Positions 21,095-29,995 of a stretch of DNA of 64,000 nt are shown piece by piece. Both the position numbers and the translations under genes were made by a program. This stretch comes from Roseobacter sp. MH60115 (GTDB lineage: Bacteria > Pseudomonadota > Alphaproteobacteria > Rhodobacterales > Rhodobacteraceae). Each line of letters opens with the position of its first letter. Positions within the stretch are counted from its first letter, which is position 1. Location of the stretch: contig NZ_JADOBQ010000006.1 in assembly GCF_015644665.1 (NCBI RefSeq), forward strand, positions 124,001 through 188,000, in the 5' to 3' direction. The notes beneath the pieces were generated by a model, which saw only the letters and a program-made list of their open reading frames with translations, had not been told where the DNA came from and did not search any database.

Positions 21095-21556
21095 ATGAAA
21101 ACCTTTTCTGCAACACCCGCAGATATCGACAAGAAATGGATCCTGATCGACGCCGAGGGCGTTGTTCTGGGCCGTCTTGCCTCGATCGTCGCCACGCGTC
21201 TGCGTGGCAAGCACAAGCCGTCCTTCACACCGCATATGGATATGGGCGACAACGTGATCATCATCAACGCCGACAAGGTCCAGCTGACCGGCAAGAAGCG
21301 TGAAGAGCATCACTATTGGCACACCGGACATCCGGGCGGGATCAAGTCCCGCACCAAGGCGCAGATCCTCGAAGGTGCGCATCCCGAGCGTGTTGTGACC
21401 CTCGCGGTCAAGCGCATGCTGCCCGGCAACCGTCTGTCGCGCCAGCAAATGACCAACCTGCGCGTCTATGCAGGTGGCGAACACCCCCATGAGGCGCAAA
21501 GCCCCGAAGTTCTGGACGTGAAATCCATGAACAGCAAAAACACCCGGAGTGCATGA
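21095..21556 (+). CDS. rplM: 50S ribosomal protein L13
   Basis: The 153-residue protein matches L13: [20 protein letters not shown] at the N-terminus, [20 protein letters not shown], and the conserved [10 protein letters not shown] and [13 protein letters not shown] segments. A GGGGAACC region precedes the ATG. It is cotranscribed with rpsI, as in most bacteria. Confidence 0.98.
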   Translation: MKTFSATPADIDKKWILIDAEGVVLGRLASIVATRLRGKHKPSFTPHMDMGDNVIIINADKVQLTGKKREEHHYWHTGHPGGIKSRTKAQILEGAHPERVVTLAVKRMLPGNRLSRQQMTNLRVYAGGEHPHEAQSPEVLDVKSMNSKNTRSA

Positions 21557-21558
21557 GC

Positions 21559-22047
21559 ATGGCTGAAGAAATCAACACACTCGAAGAACTCGGCCAGGCG
21601 GCTGGTCTTGAAGCGGCTCCCGAAGTTGTCGAAACACCCCGTGAGCCCGTCCGTGACGATCTCGGCCGCTCCTATGCCACCGGCAAGCGGAAAGACGCGG
21701 TTGCCCGCGTCTGGATCAAGCCCGGCTCCGGCAAGGTGACCGTGAACGGCAAGCCGCAGAATGACTACTTCGCGCGCCCCGTGCTGCAGATGATCCTGGC
21801 ACAGCCGTTCTCCGTCTCCGGCACCGAAGGCCAGTTCGATGTGGTGGCCACCGTCAAGGGCGGTGGCCTCTCCGGTCAGGCCGGCGCGGTCAAGCACGGC
21901 ATCTCCAAGGCGCTGCAGCTCTACGATCCCTCCCTGCGCGGCGCGCTGAAAGCGGCAGGCTTCCTGACCCGCGATAGCCGTGTGGTCGAGCGGAAGAAAT
22001 ACGGTAAGGCCAAGGCCCGGAAGAGCTTCCAGTTCTCCAAGCGTTAA
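21559..22047 (+). CDS. rpsI: 30S ribosomal protein S9
   Basis: S9 (162 residues) with the alphaproteobacterial N-terminal extension. The core shows [40 protein letters not shown] and the C-terminal [20 protein letters not shown] ending in QFSKR, whose last residues contact P-site tRNA. Two ATGs are possible. The one at 21553 overlaps the rplM stop but is only three bases from the GGAG site, so I prefer 21559. Confidence 0.97.
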   Translation: MAEEINTLEELGQAAGLEAAPEVVETPREPVRDDLGRSYATGKRKDAVARVWIKPGSGKVTVNGKPQNDYFARPVLQMILAQPFSVSGTEGQFDVVATVKGGGLSGQAGAVKHGISKALQLYDPSLRGALKAAGFLTRDSRVVERKKYGKAKARKSFQFSKR

Positions 22048-22065
22048 GCTTTTCCAACAGATCCC

Positions 22066-22093
22066 AAAAGGCCGTCCATCCGGGCGGCCTTTT
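22066..22093 (+). terminator. rho-independent terminator of rplM-rpsI
   Basis: AAAAGGCCG and CGGCCTTTT form a long GC stem with an inner TCC/GGG pairing and an ATCC loop, 19 bases after the rpsI stop. The 3' arm ends in TTTT. Confidence 0.85.
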
Positions 22094-22258
22094 GCATTCC
22101 GGCGACCGGTTTTGGAGCTTGCACGCTGGGGAACGCGATTTTTGGTACCAAATCATCCAATTTTCGGCTAGTTCTCGGTAAATCAGTTTGGCGGGGTCGC
22201 ACTTACGGCACAATTCCCCGCTACTTTTATGTGGTGATTCAATACGGTTGGACCTGGT

Positions 22259-23290
22259 ATGGTGATACGGACCTTCATAGCCTTCGACAGCGAAGCCCTT
22301 GTCGTACAGTCGAGCTCCAACGGGAGCATTGTCGGCAATCCGATCATCAACAACTCCTCCACGCCCAACGGCACGATCTTCGAATACACCGGTGGCAATG
22401 CGGCGGAGGTGTCGCTGAACGACACCGGCGGCGGTAGCGGACGGTTCAACGACGATCAGCCCGGCAACCACGTCATCACCAATGGCAACGGGCTGGTCGC
22501 CAATGGCACGCAGGTTGAATCGGAATCGATCATCCGCATCCGCGCGCTGGACGACAACGGGAACCAGACGGGCCCGACGATCAACGTTTATGTCTTCTCG
22601 CAAAACGGCAACTTCAGCGATGTCTGGGGGTTCGCCACCAGTGAATTGCTTCAGGATGGCACGTCCTACGTCAAGACCGGCGGCAATAATGCCGGGACCT
22701 CGCGCTACAACAACTTCGTCACCTGTTTCGCCGATGGCGCGCGCATCGCATCACCGGACGGAGAGATACCGGTCGAGGATATCACGGTTGGCCAGCAGAT
22801 CTGGACCCTGGACAAGGGCCCAATGCCGGTGCGATGGGTGGCCAGCACAACGGTAACCGGGCAGGGCGCTTTTGCGCCTGTGGTGTTCGAGGCAGGAGCC
22901 ATTGGCAACGACGCGCCGCTGACCGTCTCTCAGCAGCACCGCATCTGGATAAAGAACGCGATGGCCGAACTGCTCTTCGGCAAGTCCGAAGTGCTGGTCG
23001 CGGCCAAGCACATGGTTGGCGTGCCGGGGGTTTGCCTGCGCCCGCAGGAGACGGTGACCTACACGCATTTCATGTTCGACAGCCACCAGATCGTGCGTGC
23101 CAACGGGGCCCTGACCGAAAGCTTCTTTTACGGAGAAAACGCGCTCGGCACGTTGGAGGCGGCACAGCGCGCGGAGCTGGAGGCGCTGTTCCCCATATTG
23201 GGCAGCGGCTTTGACAGTTTCGGCGTGACCGCAACCATGACGCTGAACGGACGCGAGGCGGCAGCGCTGCGCCCCTATCTTGCGGCCTGA
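22259..23290 (+). CDS. Hint-domain (hedgehog/intein) protein
   Basis: The 343-residue protein has an N-terminal part rich in Asn, Gly and Ser (residues 1-150, possibly an extracellular or beta-rich domain) followed by a Hint domain of the kind frequent in Rhodobacteraceae. The Hint part starts at VTCFADGARIASPDGEIPVE with the catalytic-type Cys, continues DITVGQQIWTLD, and has the later histidine motifs SQQHRIWI and YTHFMFDSHQIV. No signal peptide is visible, so export, if any, would be by a type I-like system. Probable self-processing protein of unknown role. Upstream sequence 22094-22258 shows no other gene. Confidence 0.85.
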   Translation: MVIRTFIAFDSEALVVQSSSNGSIVGNPIINNSSTPNGTIFEYTGGNAAEVSLNDTGGGSGRFNDDQPGNHVITNGNGLVANGTQVESESIIRIRALDDNGNQTGPTINVYVFSQNGNFSDVWGFATSELLQDGTSYVKTGGNNAGTSRYNNFVTCFADGARIASPDGEIPVEDITVGQQIWTLDKGPMPVRWVASTTVTGQGAFAPVVFEAGAIGNDAPLTVSQQHRIWIKNAMAELLFGKSEVLVAAKHMVGVPGVCLRPQETVTYTHFMFDSHQIVRANGALTESFFYGENALGTLEAAQRAELEALFPILGSGFDSFGVTATMTLNGREAAALRPYLAA

Positions 23291-23908
23291 CTAGTCGTCC
23301 GGGTTGATCAGACCAAGCCCGCGCAAGTAAATACCGATCCCCGTTTCCAACAGATCATCCGCCGGGAAGGGCGAGGCCCGTCCCGGTGAGTTGCGCGCAA
23401 AAAGCTCAACCACCCCGTGGCTCAGCGCCCAGATATGCGCCGAAAACATCGACGCCGGGGGGCGTTTGTCTTCGGGGATGTGCTGGCTGAGGTCCGTTGC
23501 CGCCTTTTCCAACACACTGTTGGCACGGGTCGCGACGGCGGCCAGCTCCGGCGTGCGGTTCACCGATATCCCGCTTTCAAACATCGCGATATAGTGGCCG
23601 GGATACTTGCGCGCGAAGGCCAGATAGGCGCGCCCGGTCGCGGAAAACGCCGCCAGCGCAGAGGGTTGGCCTTTCTCATAGGCGTATTCCATCAGGTCGG
23701 CGAAAATCTCATAGCCCTGCAGTGCGGCTTCGGCAATCAGATCCTCCCGCCCCTCGAAATGCCGGTAGACGGCGGCGGGGGTCACGCCCGCCTGTTTCGC
23801 GGCTTCCGACAGGGTAAAGCCCATCGGGCCACGCGCCTCGATCAGCTGCAGTGCCGCGTCAATCAGGGCCTGACGCAGGTTGCCGTGGTGATAGCCGCGT
23901 TTAGGCAT
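23291..23908 (-). CDS. TetR family transcriptional regulator
   Basis: The 205-residue protein starts [19 protein letters not shown] and has the TetR helix-turn-helix [20 protein letters not shown] followed by [13 protein letters not shown]. The C-terminal domain resembles WHG-type TetR regulators ([29 protein letters not shown]). Ligand unknown. A longer open frame upstream would read into ppk2 and is not used. Its start overlaps the 3' end of ppk2 by eight bases, so both are likely transcribed together. Confidence 0.9.
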   Translation of the reverse strand: MPKRGYHHGNLRQALIDAALQLIEARGPMGFTLSEAAKQAGVTPAAVYRHFEGREDLIAEAALQGYEIFADLMEYAYEKGQPSALAAFSATGRAYLAFARKYPGHYIAMFESGISVNRTPELAAVATRANSVLEKAATDLSQHIPEDKRPPASMFSAHIWALSHGVVELFARNSPGRASPFPADDLLETGIGIYLRGLGLINPDD

Positions 23909-24770
23909 CCCAGATGTCCGGCCCACCGCAAATCGATGTGTCGATCTTGCCAATCGCACGGGCATCCTTGCGCGCATAGTCCAGCCCGTGCAGCACCGTG
24001 CGGATGGCGTTGAGCCGCGCGCGGCGCTTGTCATCCGATCTCACAATGGTCCAGGGGGTCGCCTCTCTATGGGTCCGCGTCAGGGTTTCTCCAATCGCGT
24101 CCGTGTAGGCGTCCCAGCGTTTGAGGCCCTCGACGTCAATCCAGCTGAGTTTCCACTGTTTCAGCGGGTCACATTCCCGCACCAGGAGGCGCCGCAGTTG
24201 CTCTGCCCGTCCCACATTCAGCCAGAATTTGAAAAGATGCACGCCATCTTCGACCAGCGTGTCCTCGAAGGGCGTCACTTGCGTGAAAAAGTTTTCCCGT
24301 TCTTTGTCGGTGCAGAAGTCAAAGACCTTCTCGACAACGCCGCGATTGTACCAGCTGCGATCATAGAACGCCATTTCACCAACCGTTGGCAGATGGGCCA
24401 CATAGCGCTGGAAATACCATTGCCCCGCCTCGGTATCGGTCGGTTTCTGCAAGGCGACAATGCGGGCACCACGTGGATTAAGATTGGCACGGAAGCGGCT
24501 GATTGTACCGCCTTTTCCGGCACCATCACGTCCTTCATAGACGATCACGACACGCGCACCGCTTTCCTTGACCCAGGCCTGCATCTTGACCAGTTCGATC
24601 TGCAGCGCTGCCAGTTCCTTCTCGTAGGGCTTGCGCGCCATACGCTCGCTGTGCGGGTAGGTGTCGGACAGGATATCGCCCTTTTCACTCCGCTTGATGG
24701 CGGCGCGGATTTCCTTGGGGGCTTCTGAGGCAAAGTAGGTGCTGATCGCGCCGTCAAATGGCAGGTTCAT
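23901..24770 (-). CDS. ppk2: polyphosphate kinase 2
   Basis: The 289-residue PPK2 uses polyphosphate to phosphorylate nucleoside diphosphates (or the reverse). Walker A is [10 protein letters not shown] at residues 79-88, the lid and Walker B regions are [20 protein letters not shown] (residues 120-139) followed by WYNRGVVE, and the C-terminal [20 protein letters not shown] is conserved. Length agrees with single-domain class I PPK2. It is cytoplasmic and forms a likely transcription unit with the TetR gene that follows. Confidence 0.94.
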   Translation of the reverse strand: MNLPFDGAISTYFASEAPKEIRAAIKRSEKGDILSDTYPHSERMARKPYEKELAALQIELVKMQAWVKESGARVVIVYEGRDGAGKGGTISRFRANLNPRGARIVALQKPTDTEAGQWYFQRYVAHLPTVGEMAFYDRSWYNRGVVEKVFDFCTDKERENFFTQVTPFEDTLVEDGVHLFKFWLNVGRAEQLRRLLVRECDPLKQWKLSWIDVEGLKRWDAYTDAIGETLTRTHREATPWTIVRSDDKRRARLNAIRTVLHGLDYARKDARAIGKIDTSICGGPDIWDA

Positions 24771-24819
24771 GGGCCCTCCGGGGCAGGTGCTCTGCTTTCA
24801 ATATGGGATGTTAACAGGC

Positions 24820-25797
24820 TTAACGCAAACCTGCGCGGGTTGCCGCGCGGTCAATGGCCGCTTCTACGGCATCAGGGTCCGCATGATGTGGCATATGGCC
24901 CACACCTTCCATCCGGGTCAGCGTCGCATTGGGCAGCAATTGCGCCAGAGGTTCGGAATGAACGCGCAGCGGCACGATGGTATCTTCGGTGCCATGCAGG
25001 ATTTCCACGGGCAGGGTCAGATCCGGATACTGCGTCGCCATCTCGACCACATGCGGGCGCAGGCTGTTCACCTGCTGCGCATTTGCCCGCAGGGTGGGGC
25101 GCCGCAGGGTCATTTCAGGCCCGAAGTGATCCAGATACCCCTCGGGCGTCGCCTGCGGCTTGAAGATGGAGGCGACGGTCTCTTCAATGCGCGACGCTGG
25201 CGCAAAGGCGGCAATCAGCGGGATCACCACGGCGCTGCCGATCCGCGAAGAATTGATCTGGTAGAGCGGACCAAGGCGGCCGGGCCAGGGGTTGGAGGCA
25301 GCCCCGAGCAGGACCAACGCCGCCGTATCCTCCGGCCGTTCCAGCGCCCAGGCCAGTGCCACCGCACCGCCGTAGGAATGGCCCAGAACAATCGGACGCG
25401 TCACCCCGACCTGATCCAGCGCCTTTTGCAGCACGCGTGCCTGCACCGCCGGCGGTTCGGCCCAGGTGTTCAACACGCCGGTATAGCTCTCCCCTGCACG
25501 ACTGCTCCAGCCCAGCCCCGGGCGGTCCACCATGATGACGCGGTAGCGGTCGGTCAGACGCCCCATCAAGTCGAAGGTGAAATCGCGTATTGATCCATTT
25601 GCGCCATGGATCAGCACCAGATCGGGGCCGGTACCTTCGACGCGCAAATGAATGCGTGTGCCATCGACCTCGATGAACTGACCCGAGGGCGGATAGTCGG
25701 TCTCAGCCTGCCTTTCACGCGCCGCGGCGCGCCAATGCACAACCGCAACGGTCAGCAGGATCAGCAAGAGGACAAAGAGCAACACCTTACGTCCCAA
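24820..25797 (-). CDS. membrane-anchored alpha/beta hydrolase
   Basis: The protein has an N-terminal hydrophobic anchor ([18 protein letters not shown]), then an alpha/beta hydrolase fold: [14 protein letters not shown] (oxyanion region), [11 protein letters not shown], the nucleophile elbow [10 protein letters not shown], an acidic residue in [11 protein letters not shown] and the catalytic His in [12 protein letters not shown]. Substrate unknown. The start is uncertain. The ATG at 25866 would overlap metA by 80 bases and lacks a ribosome binding site. I use TTG 25797 (MGRKVLLF); GTG 25785 is another option. Expression is likely coupled to metA. Confidence 0.82.
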   Translation of the reverse strand: MGRKVLLFVLLLILLTVAVVHWRAAARERQAETDYPPSGQFIEVDGTRIHLRVEGTGPDLVLIHGANGSIRDFTFDLMGRLTDRYRVIMVDRPGLGWSSRAGESYTGVLNTWAEPPAVQARVLQKALDQVGVTRPIVLGHSYGGAVALAWALERPEDTAALVLLGAASNPWPGRLGPLYQINSSRIGSAVVIPLIAAFAPASRIEETVASIFKPQATPEGYLDHFGPEMTLRRPTLRANAQQVNSLRPHVVEMATQYPDLTLPVEILHGTEDTIVPLRVHSEPLAQLLPNATLTRMEGVGHMPHHADPDAVEAAIDRAATRAGLR

Positions 25798-26704
25798 TGC
25801 GTGCCATCTCGAAGGGGGCAGATTGATATATCTCGTTGATCCAATTGCCGTATAGGAGATGCGCATGGCTGCGCCACCGGTTCAGCGGCATCTGGGTGGG
25901 ATCGTCCTCCGGGTAGTAATTCGCGGGCAGGGTGATGGCGCTGCCTTCGGCGACATCCCGGTCGTATTCCTGTTTCAGCGTATCCCGGTCGTATTCGAAA
26001 TGGTTGAAGATATAGAGCGCGCGATGCGCCGGATCCTCGACCAGACAGGGGCCGACCTCGTCACTGCCCAGCAGTGTTCTCAGCCCGGGGGCGGCATCGA
26101 TCTCTGCCTGCCGCATCTCGGTCCAGCGAGACACGGGGATGACGCAATCGTCCGAAAAACCACGCAGGTACTGCGACGCAGGCGCAAGGTTGCGGTGCCG
26201 GAAACAGCCAAACGCCTTGCCGTCCAGCATGTGTTTCTGCACGCCGTGGAAATGGTTGATCATCGCCATTCCGCCCCAGCAGACCCCAAAGGTGGAATGC
26301 ACATTGGTCTGGGTCCAATCCATCACTTCGAGCAGCTCGTCCCAATAGGTAACCTCTTCGAACGCCAGGTGCTCGATGGGGGCGCCGGTGATGATCAAGC
26401 CGTCGAATTTCTGATCCTTAACCTCCTGGAACGGGCGGTAAAAGCTCTCCATATGTGCAGCGGCGGTGTTCTTGGTCTGATGCTCCGACATGCGGATCAG
26501 GCTCAGTTCGATCTGCAGCGGGGTCGCGCCGATCAGCCGGGCAAACTGGTTCTCTGTCTGGATTTTCTTGGGCATCAGGTTCAGCAACGCAATGCGCAGC
26601 GGCCGGATATCCTGACGCGCCGCCTGATCCTCATCGACCACCATCACACCCTCGTGCTTCAGCACGTCATAAGCGGGCAGGTCTGCGGGTATCTTGATCG
26701 GCAT
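25787..26704 (-). CDS. metA: homoserine O-acetyltransferase, MetA type
   Basis: The 305-residue MetA acylates homoserine in the first committed step of methionine synthesis. Features are [14 protein letters not shown], the catalytic Cys in [16 protein letters not shown], and [10 protein letters not shown] with the His/Glu pair. Residue 111 is Glu ([13 protein letters not shown]); in MetA enzymes Glu at this position goes with acetyl-CoA use, while Gly goes with succinyl-CoA. So despite the usual succinyltransferase label this enzyme is predicted to use acetyl-CoA. I looked for a SAM-II riboswitch upstream and did not find one; only a hairpin AGCCCC/GGGGCT (26740-26756) is there. Confidence 0.93.
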   Translation of the reverse strand: MPIKIPADLPAYDVLKHEGVMVVDEDQAARQDIRPLRIALLNLMPKKIQTENQFARLIGATPLQIELSLIRMSEHQTKNTAAAHMESFYRPFQEVKDQKFDGLIITGAPIEHLAFEEVTYWDELLEVMDWTQTNVHSTFGVCWGGMAMINHFHGVQKHMLDGKAFGCFRHRNLAPASQYLRGFSDDCVIPVSRWTEMRQAEIDAAPGLRTLLGSDEVGPCLVEDPAHRALYIFNHFEYDRDTLKQEYDRDVAEGSAITLPANYYPEDDPTQMPLNRWRSHAHLLYGNWINEIYQSAPFEMARIGT

Positions 26705-26795
26705 GGTCTTTTTCCGGCGCTATGTCAGAGCAGTCAGATAGCCCCTTGCCGGGGCTGTCTCAAGGGGGACGGTCTCACAGGTCAGTGACGCAGTC

Positions 26796-27644
26796 TTACA
26801 GGCAGGCGGCAATCAGATCCTCGAAGTCTTCCGGGGTCTTCAGGGCAGCCACCTGATCGGCGGTCACCGTCACCCCCCAGCGCGCCATGGCCGCATAGCG
26901 CGGTTGCCGATGCGCCAGCGCCCGGGCATAGGTAAAACGCACGAAGGTATCGGGATCAACATCCGCCTCGACGCAATTGTTTTCGCTGAGATATTCCTGC
27001 CAGACACGCATCAGGAATTCCGGCTGATAGGCCATGGGTTTGGGCGCGCGGTCAAACCGGCGTATCAGCTCCTGCGTGTGCGCCTCATCGCCCTTGATCC
27101 AGATCAGCAGGCAGTGTTTGGCCAGATCCGCCAGCATCGCGTCATCGTCATCCGCCGCATCGACCCATTCACAGATCGACCCGCCGGTGTCGCAGATGAA
27201 ATGCGGATAGCCATAAAGCGCCTCGGCCCGCTCCGCGAAATGCGCGGTGTCGTAGAGGGCCGAGATTTCGGCCTGCCGGAACTGATCCTGCCGCCGTGTG
27301 TATTCGGCCATCGGCAGGCCGCCTTTGGCCGGATCACCGGGCTTGCCCAGATAGGTGGCGACCGGCGCCAGGTTGTCGAAGGTGATGTTGGAGCCGATGT
27401 AGATGCTGTCGCTCATCAAGAGCTCGCGCAGAAAGGGAACCTTCATCGCCTCGGCCTTGGCGTTGTCGGTGATAAACTCGCCCATGTAGCGGGTGCCGAT
27501 GCGGTAGTCGATGGAGTAGTGGAACCAGTCCCCGCTGGCGCGCAGCAGGTTCGACATATGGGTCTTGCCGAGACCGGACATGCCGTAGACCAGCACGGAT
27601 TTGCGCGGGGCGGCCCGCCAGTCGGCGGCAGAAGAATAAAGCAT
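26796..27644 (-). CDS. P-loop NTPase of unknown function
   Basis: The 282-residue protein has a Walker A motif VYGMSGLGKTHMSNLL near residue 20 and otherwise no domain I can name. Later features are ICDTGGSICEWVDAADDDDA (a possible Walker B/acidic patch) and LLIWIKGDEAHTQELIRRFD. It is soluble. The gene lies directly upstream of metA on the same strand with a hairpin in the 91-base gap, so the two may be cotranscribed. The fold suggests a nucleotide-binding kinase or ATPase. Confidence 0.7.
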   Translation of the reverse strand: MLYSSAADWRAAPRKSVLVYGMSGLGKTHMSNLLRASGDWFHYSIDYRIGTRYMGEFITDNAKAEAMKVPFLRELLMSDSIYIGSNITFDNLAPVATYLGKPGDPAKGGLPMAEYTRRQDQFRQAEISALYDTAHFAERAEALYGYPHFICDTGGSICEWVDAADDDDAMLADLAKHCLLIWIKGDEAHTQELIRRFDRAPKPMAYQPEFLMRVWQEYLSENNCVEADVDPDTFVRFTYARALAHRQPRYAAMARWGVTVTADQVAALKTPEDFEDLIAACL

Positions 27645-27705
27645 GGGGCGCGTCCTGACGGCGTGAGTGGCCCTCAGTCCTAGCCGCGACCATGGGAGGG
27701 GTCAA

Positions 27706-28632
27706 TCAGTCTGCGACGGGCTGCGGGGATTTTCGACGCCTGCGCAGCAGCCGCCCGTCCAGCACCGCAAGCCCCAGCGCCAGCAGGGCAAAGCCGCCGT
27801 AGACATTGGGGCTCAGCGCTTCATCCAATACCAGCGCGCCCAGCAGGATGGCGAAGGGGGTGATCAACAGGGTGACCAGCATCAGGTTGCCGCTGCCCGC
27901 CCGCGCCAACACGTAATAATAGAGCAGGTAGGCCCCGGCAGTGGCGATCACCGCGTAGTAACCAATGGCGATCAGCGTCACAGGCGCCAGATCGAATTTG
28001 ATCGGGCCTTCGACAAGCAGCGCCAGGGGCAGGGTGACCAGCGTCGATCCGGTCAGCATCCCTGCGGCGGCAACCTGCGGGGACAGACCCGACAGGGTTT
28101 TGCGGCCCCATACACTGGCCAGCGCATAGGAGATCGTCCCGCCCAGCACGGCCAACTGCGCAAGCGACTGCAGATCGAAATTCCGCAGGTTTTCCAGACC
28201 GATGACCGTCGCGACACCGATGAACCCGAGCGTGACACCGATGGCCTTTCTCAAGCTCAACCGCTCATCGGCAAAGAAGATCGCCGCCGTGATGACGCCA
28301 AAGACCGCCGTAGCGGCATTGAGGATGGAGGTCAGCCCGGTTTCGATGTGCAGCTGTCCCCAGGCCATTAGGCCAAAGGGGATCACGTTGTTGAGCAACC
28401 CCATGATCAGGAACGCCATCCAAACGACCGGATCACGCGGGATCGGCAGCCGCATGACCGCAACGACCAGCCACAGCACAAGCATCGCCCAGAAGGTGCG
28501 GTGCGCCACAGAGGTCAGCGGGCCGATCTCGTTCAACGCGATTCGAATCGACAGAAAGGAGGCGCCCCAGATCATCGCGAGCAGGATCAGCGCGCCCCAG
28601 GCTCTGGCGGAAAGTGTCATTTGCTGTGTCAT
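27706..28632 (-). CDS. DMT superfamily (EamA) transporter
   Basis: The 308-residue protein has about ten hydrophobic helices arranged as two EamA repeats (residues 10-140 and 155-295). Typical pieces are WGASFLSIRIALNEIGPLTS and FADERLSLRKAIGVTLGFIG. It is an inner membrane exporter of metabolites, possibly amino acids; substrate not predictable. It ends in a short charged tail (GRLLRRRRKSPQ). A hairpin lies upstream in the gap before the FadL-like gene. Confidence 0.9.
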   Translation of the reverse strand: MTQQMTLSARAWGALILLAMIWGASFLSIRIALNEIGPLTSVAHRTFWAMLVLWLVVAVMRLPIPRDPVVWMAFLIMGLLNNVIPFGLMAWGQLHIETGLTSILNAATAVFGVITAAIFFADERLSLRKAIGVTLGFIGVATVIGLENLRNFDLQSLAQLAVLGGTISYALASVWGRKTLSGLSPQVAAAGMLTGSTLVTLPLALLVEGPIKFDLAPVTLIAIGYYAVIATAGAYLLYYYVLARAGSGNLMLVTLLITPFAILLGALVLDEALSPNVYGGFALLALGLAVLDGRLLRRRRKSPQPVAD

Positions 28633-28681
28633 GCTGGAAACCTAGGCAGGGCTGCATCAAAGAGCCACCCGGATCATGCGT

Positions 28682-28715
28682 GAAAGCCCCGCAGATTTTG
28701 GTCCACGGGGCTTTC
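28682..28715 (-). terminator. terminator-like hairpin after the FadL-like gene
   Basis: GAAAGCCCCG (28682-28691) and CGGGGCTTTC (28706-28715) form a perfect 10-bp stem with a 14-base loop, 25 bases past the stop of the minus-strand porin gene. Only three T residues follow on that strand. Confidence 0.6.
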
Positions 28716-28739
28716 GGGTTTGTTCAGTCGTCTAGTAAC

Positions 28740-29864
28740 TCAGAAGGTGTAGCCTATCTTGACGCCGATGGCGACAGCATCGTTGTTTTCAAACCGCGCA
28801 GCCGGTGCAGCCGCTCCGGCGACTGTAATTGTATCGCCGATGCGAACATAGCGGATGCCTGTGGTGATTTTCATGTTTCCTTGGCTGTAGATCGCGGCGA
28901 GACCAATGCTGCGCTGACCATCAGAGGGACCTAGGTTGGTGAAAAGGTTGTTCTGCGTTTCCTCGTATCCCAGTGTTGCGGCAACAGACCACGTGTCGTT
29001 CAGTTTGCGCCCGAGGCCAAGCGTATACGTGAATACATCTTCTCTGTAGCTGAGCAACGACCCGGTGGTCACTTGTTGGTAAAGCGAAGGTGTCAGTGCG
29101 AAGTCGGACCAATCCACCCAACGAATGCCACCAAACAGCAGCGTATTTGGCGCGATACCGGTTTGAAAAGCCAGATTGACGGACTGTGGGGTTTCGAACT
29201 CCGTAACAGATGTTCGTGTTAACGGAAGAGGGCTGGTGAGCGTTTCAGATGTGTCGTTTTCATGTGAAATCTCTGAATTGTACGTCAAGGAGACACGCAG
29301 GGCGATTTCCGGTTTTTCATAGGCAACACCTACGACGTAGCCGACTCCATAATCGCGTTGGGCATCTACTGAATAGTCGAGGTTCAGACCAAGAGCCGGT
29401 GCGTTGAATTGAATCGTCGCGTTGGCCTCCGCCGATTGCAGCCGCAAACCACCGAACACGCTGACGCCATTGTTTAAGTTGTACTGCAAAAGGCCGGTCA
29501 GCGCGACCGAATCGTATTCTGCTGAGGAGCCAGCGGCAAAGTAACCGGTACCAGTGGGGTAGTCGACCGAAGCGTCGAACGGCTGATCAAGGATAATGGC
29601 ATAGGACAGCCTATCGTTGATATCCGCCTTATACGCCGCACCATATTGCTGGTACGAGGGTGAAATGTCGCCCGACCCGATCCCGTTCGAGAGGACCGAT
29701 CCCGTGCCACTCAAATTCGGCGATATCGTCGCAAAGCTGAACTCCACATACCGCCCGTCCTCGAAGAGCACGTCAACGGATTGTCCCGTCCGGTCCAGAG
29801 CACCTGCATGCGCGCCGCCTGCTGCAAGACACAATGCCGTTACACTTTTAAGGTAGTTTCTCAT
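28740..29864 (-). CDS. FadL/OmpP1-like outer membrane transport protein
   Basis: The 374-residue protein has a signal peptide (MRNYLKSVTALCLAAGGAHA) and then a beta-barrel pattern ending in an aromatic residue (GVKIGYTF). It contains FadL-like pieces: SYAIILDQPFDASVDYPTG, GVSVFGGLRLQSAEA, FGGIRWVDWSDFALTP, and SVAATLGYEETQNN. It likely takes up hydrophobic compounds such as long-chain fatty acids across the outer membrane. Base composition is visibly lower in GC than the flanking transporters. A strong GGGGAGGAG ribosome binding site precedes the start. Confidence 0.87.
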   Translation of the reverse strand: MRNYLKSVTALCLAAGGAHAGALDRTGQSVDVLFEDGRYVEFSFATISPNLSGTGSVLSNGIGSGDISPSYQQYGAAYKADINDRLSYAIILDQPFDASVDYPTGTGYFAAGSSAEYDSVALTGLLQYNLNNGVSVFGGLRLQSAEANATIQFNAPALGLNLDYSVDAQRDYGVGYVVGVAYEKPEIALRVSLTYNSEISHENDTSETLTSPLPLTRTSVTEFETPQSVNLAFQTGIAPNTLLFGGIRWVDWSDFALTPSLYQQVTTGSLLSYREDVFTYTLGLGRKLNDTWSVAATLGYEETQNNLFTNLGPSDGQRSIGLAAIYSQGNMKITTGIRYVRIGDTITVAGAAAPAARFENNDAVAIGVKIGYTF

Positions 29865-29995
29865 GAATCTCCTCCCCAGAAGATGCGCCTATAATTCTGC
29901 GTAATGTTTTCAAGTAGGCAGGGGCAATAAATCACGATCCCCGGTCCGGTCAATTCGTGACGCTAGGGAAGCCTCGACTGTTACCCCACGTAAAA

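Noticed and set aside
26705-26795. SAM-II riboswitch upstream of metA
   Set aside because: The conserved TTAAA-type pseudoknot sequence and spacing are missing. Only an AGCCCC/GGGGCT hairpin is present, more like the end of the upstream gene.
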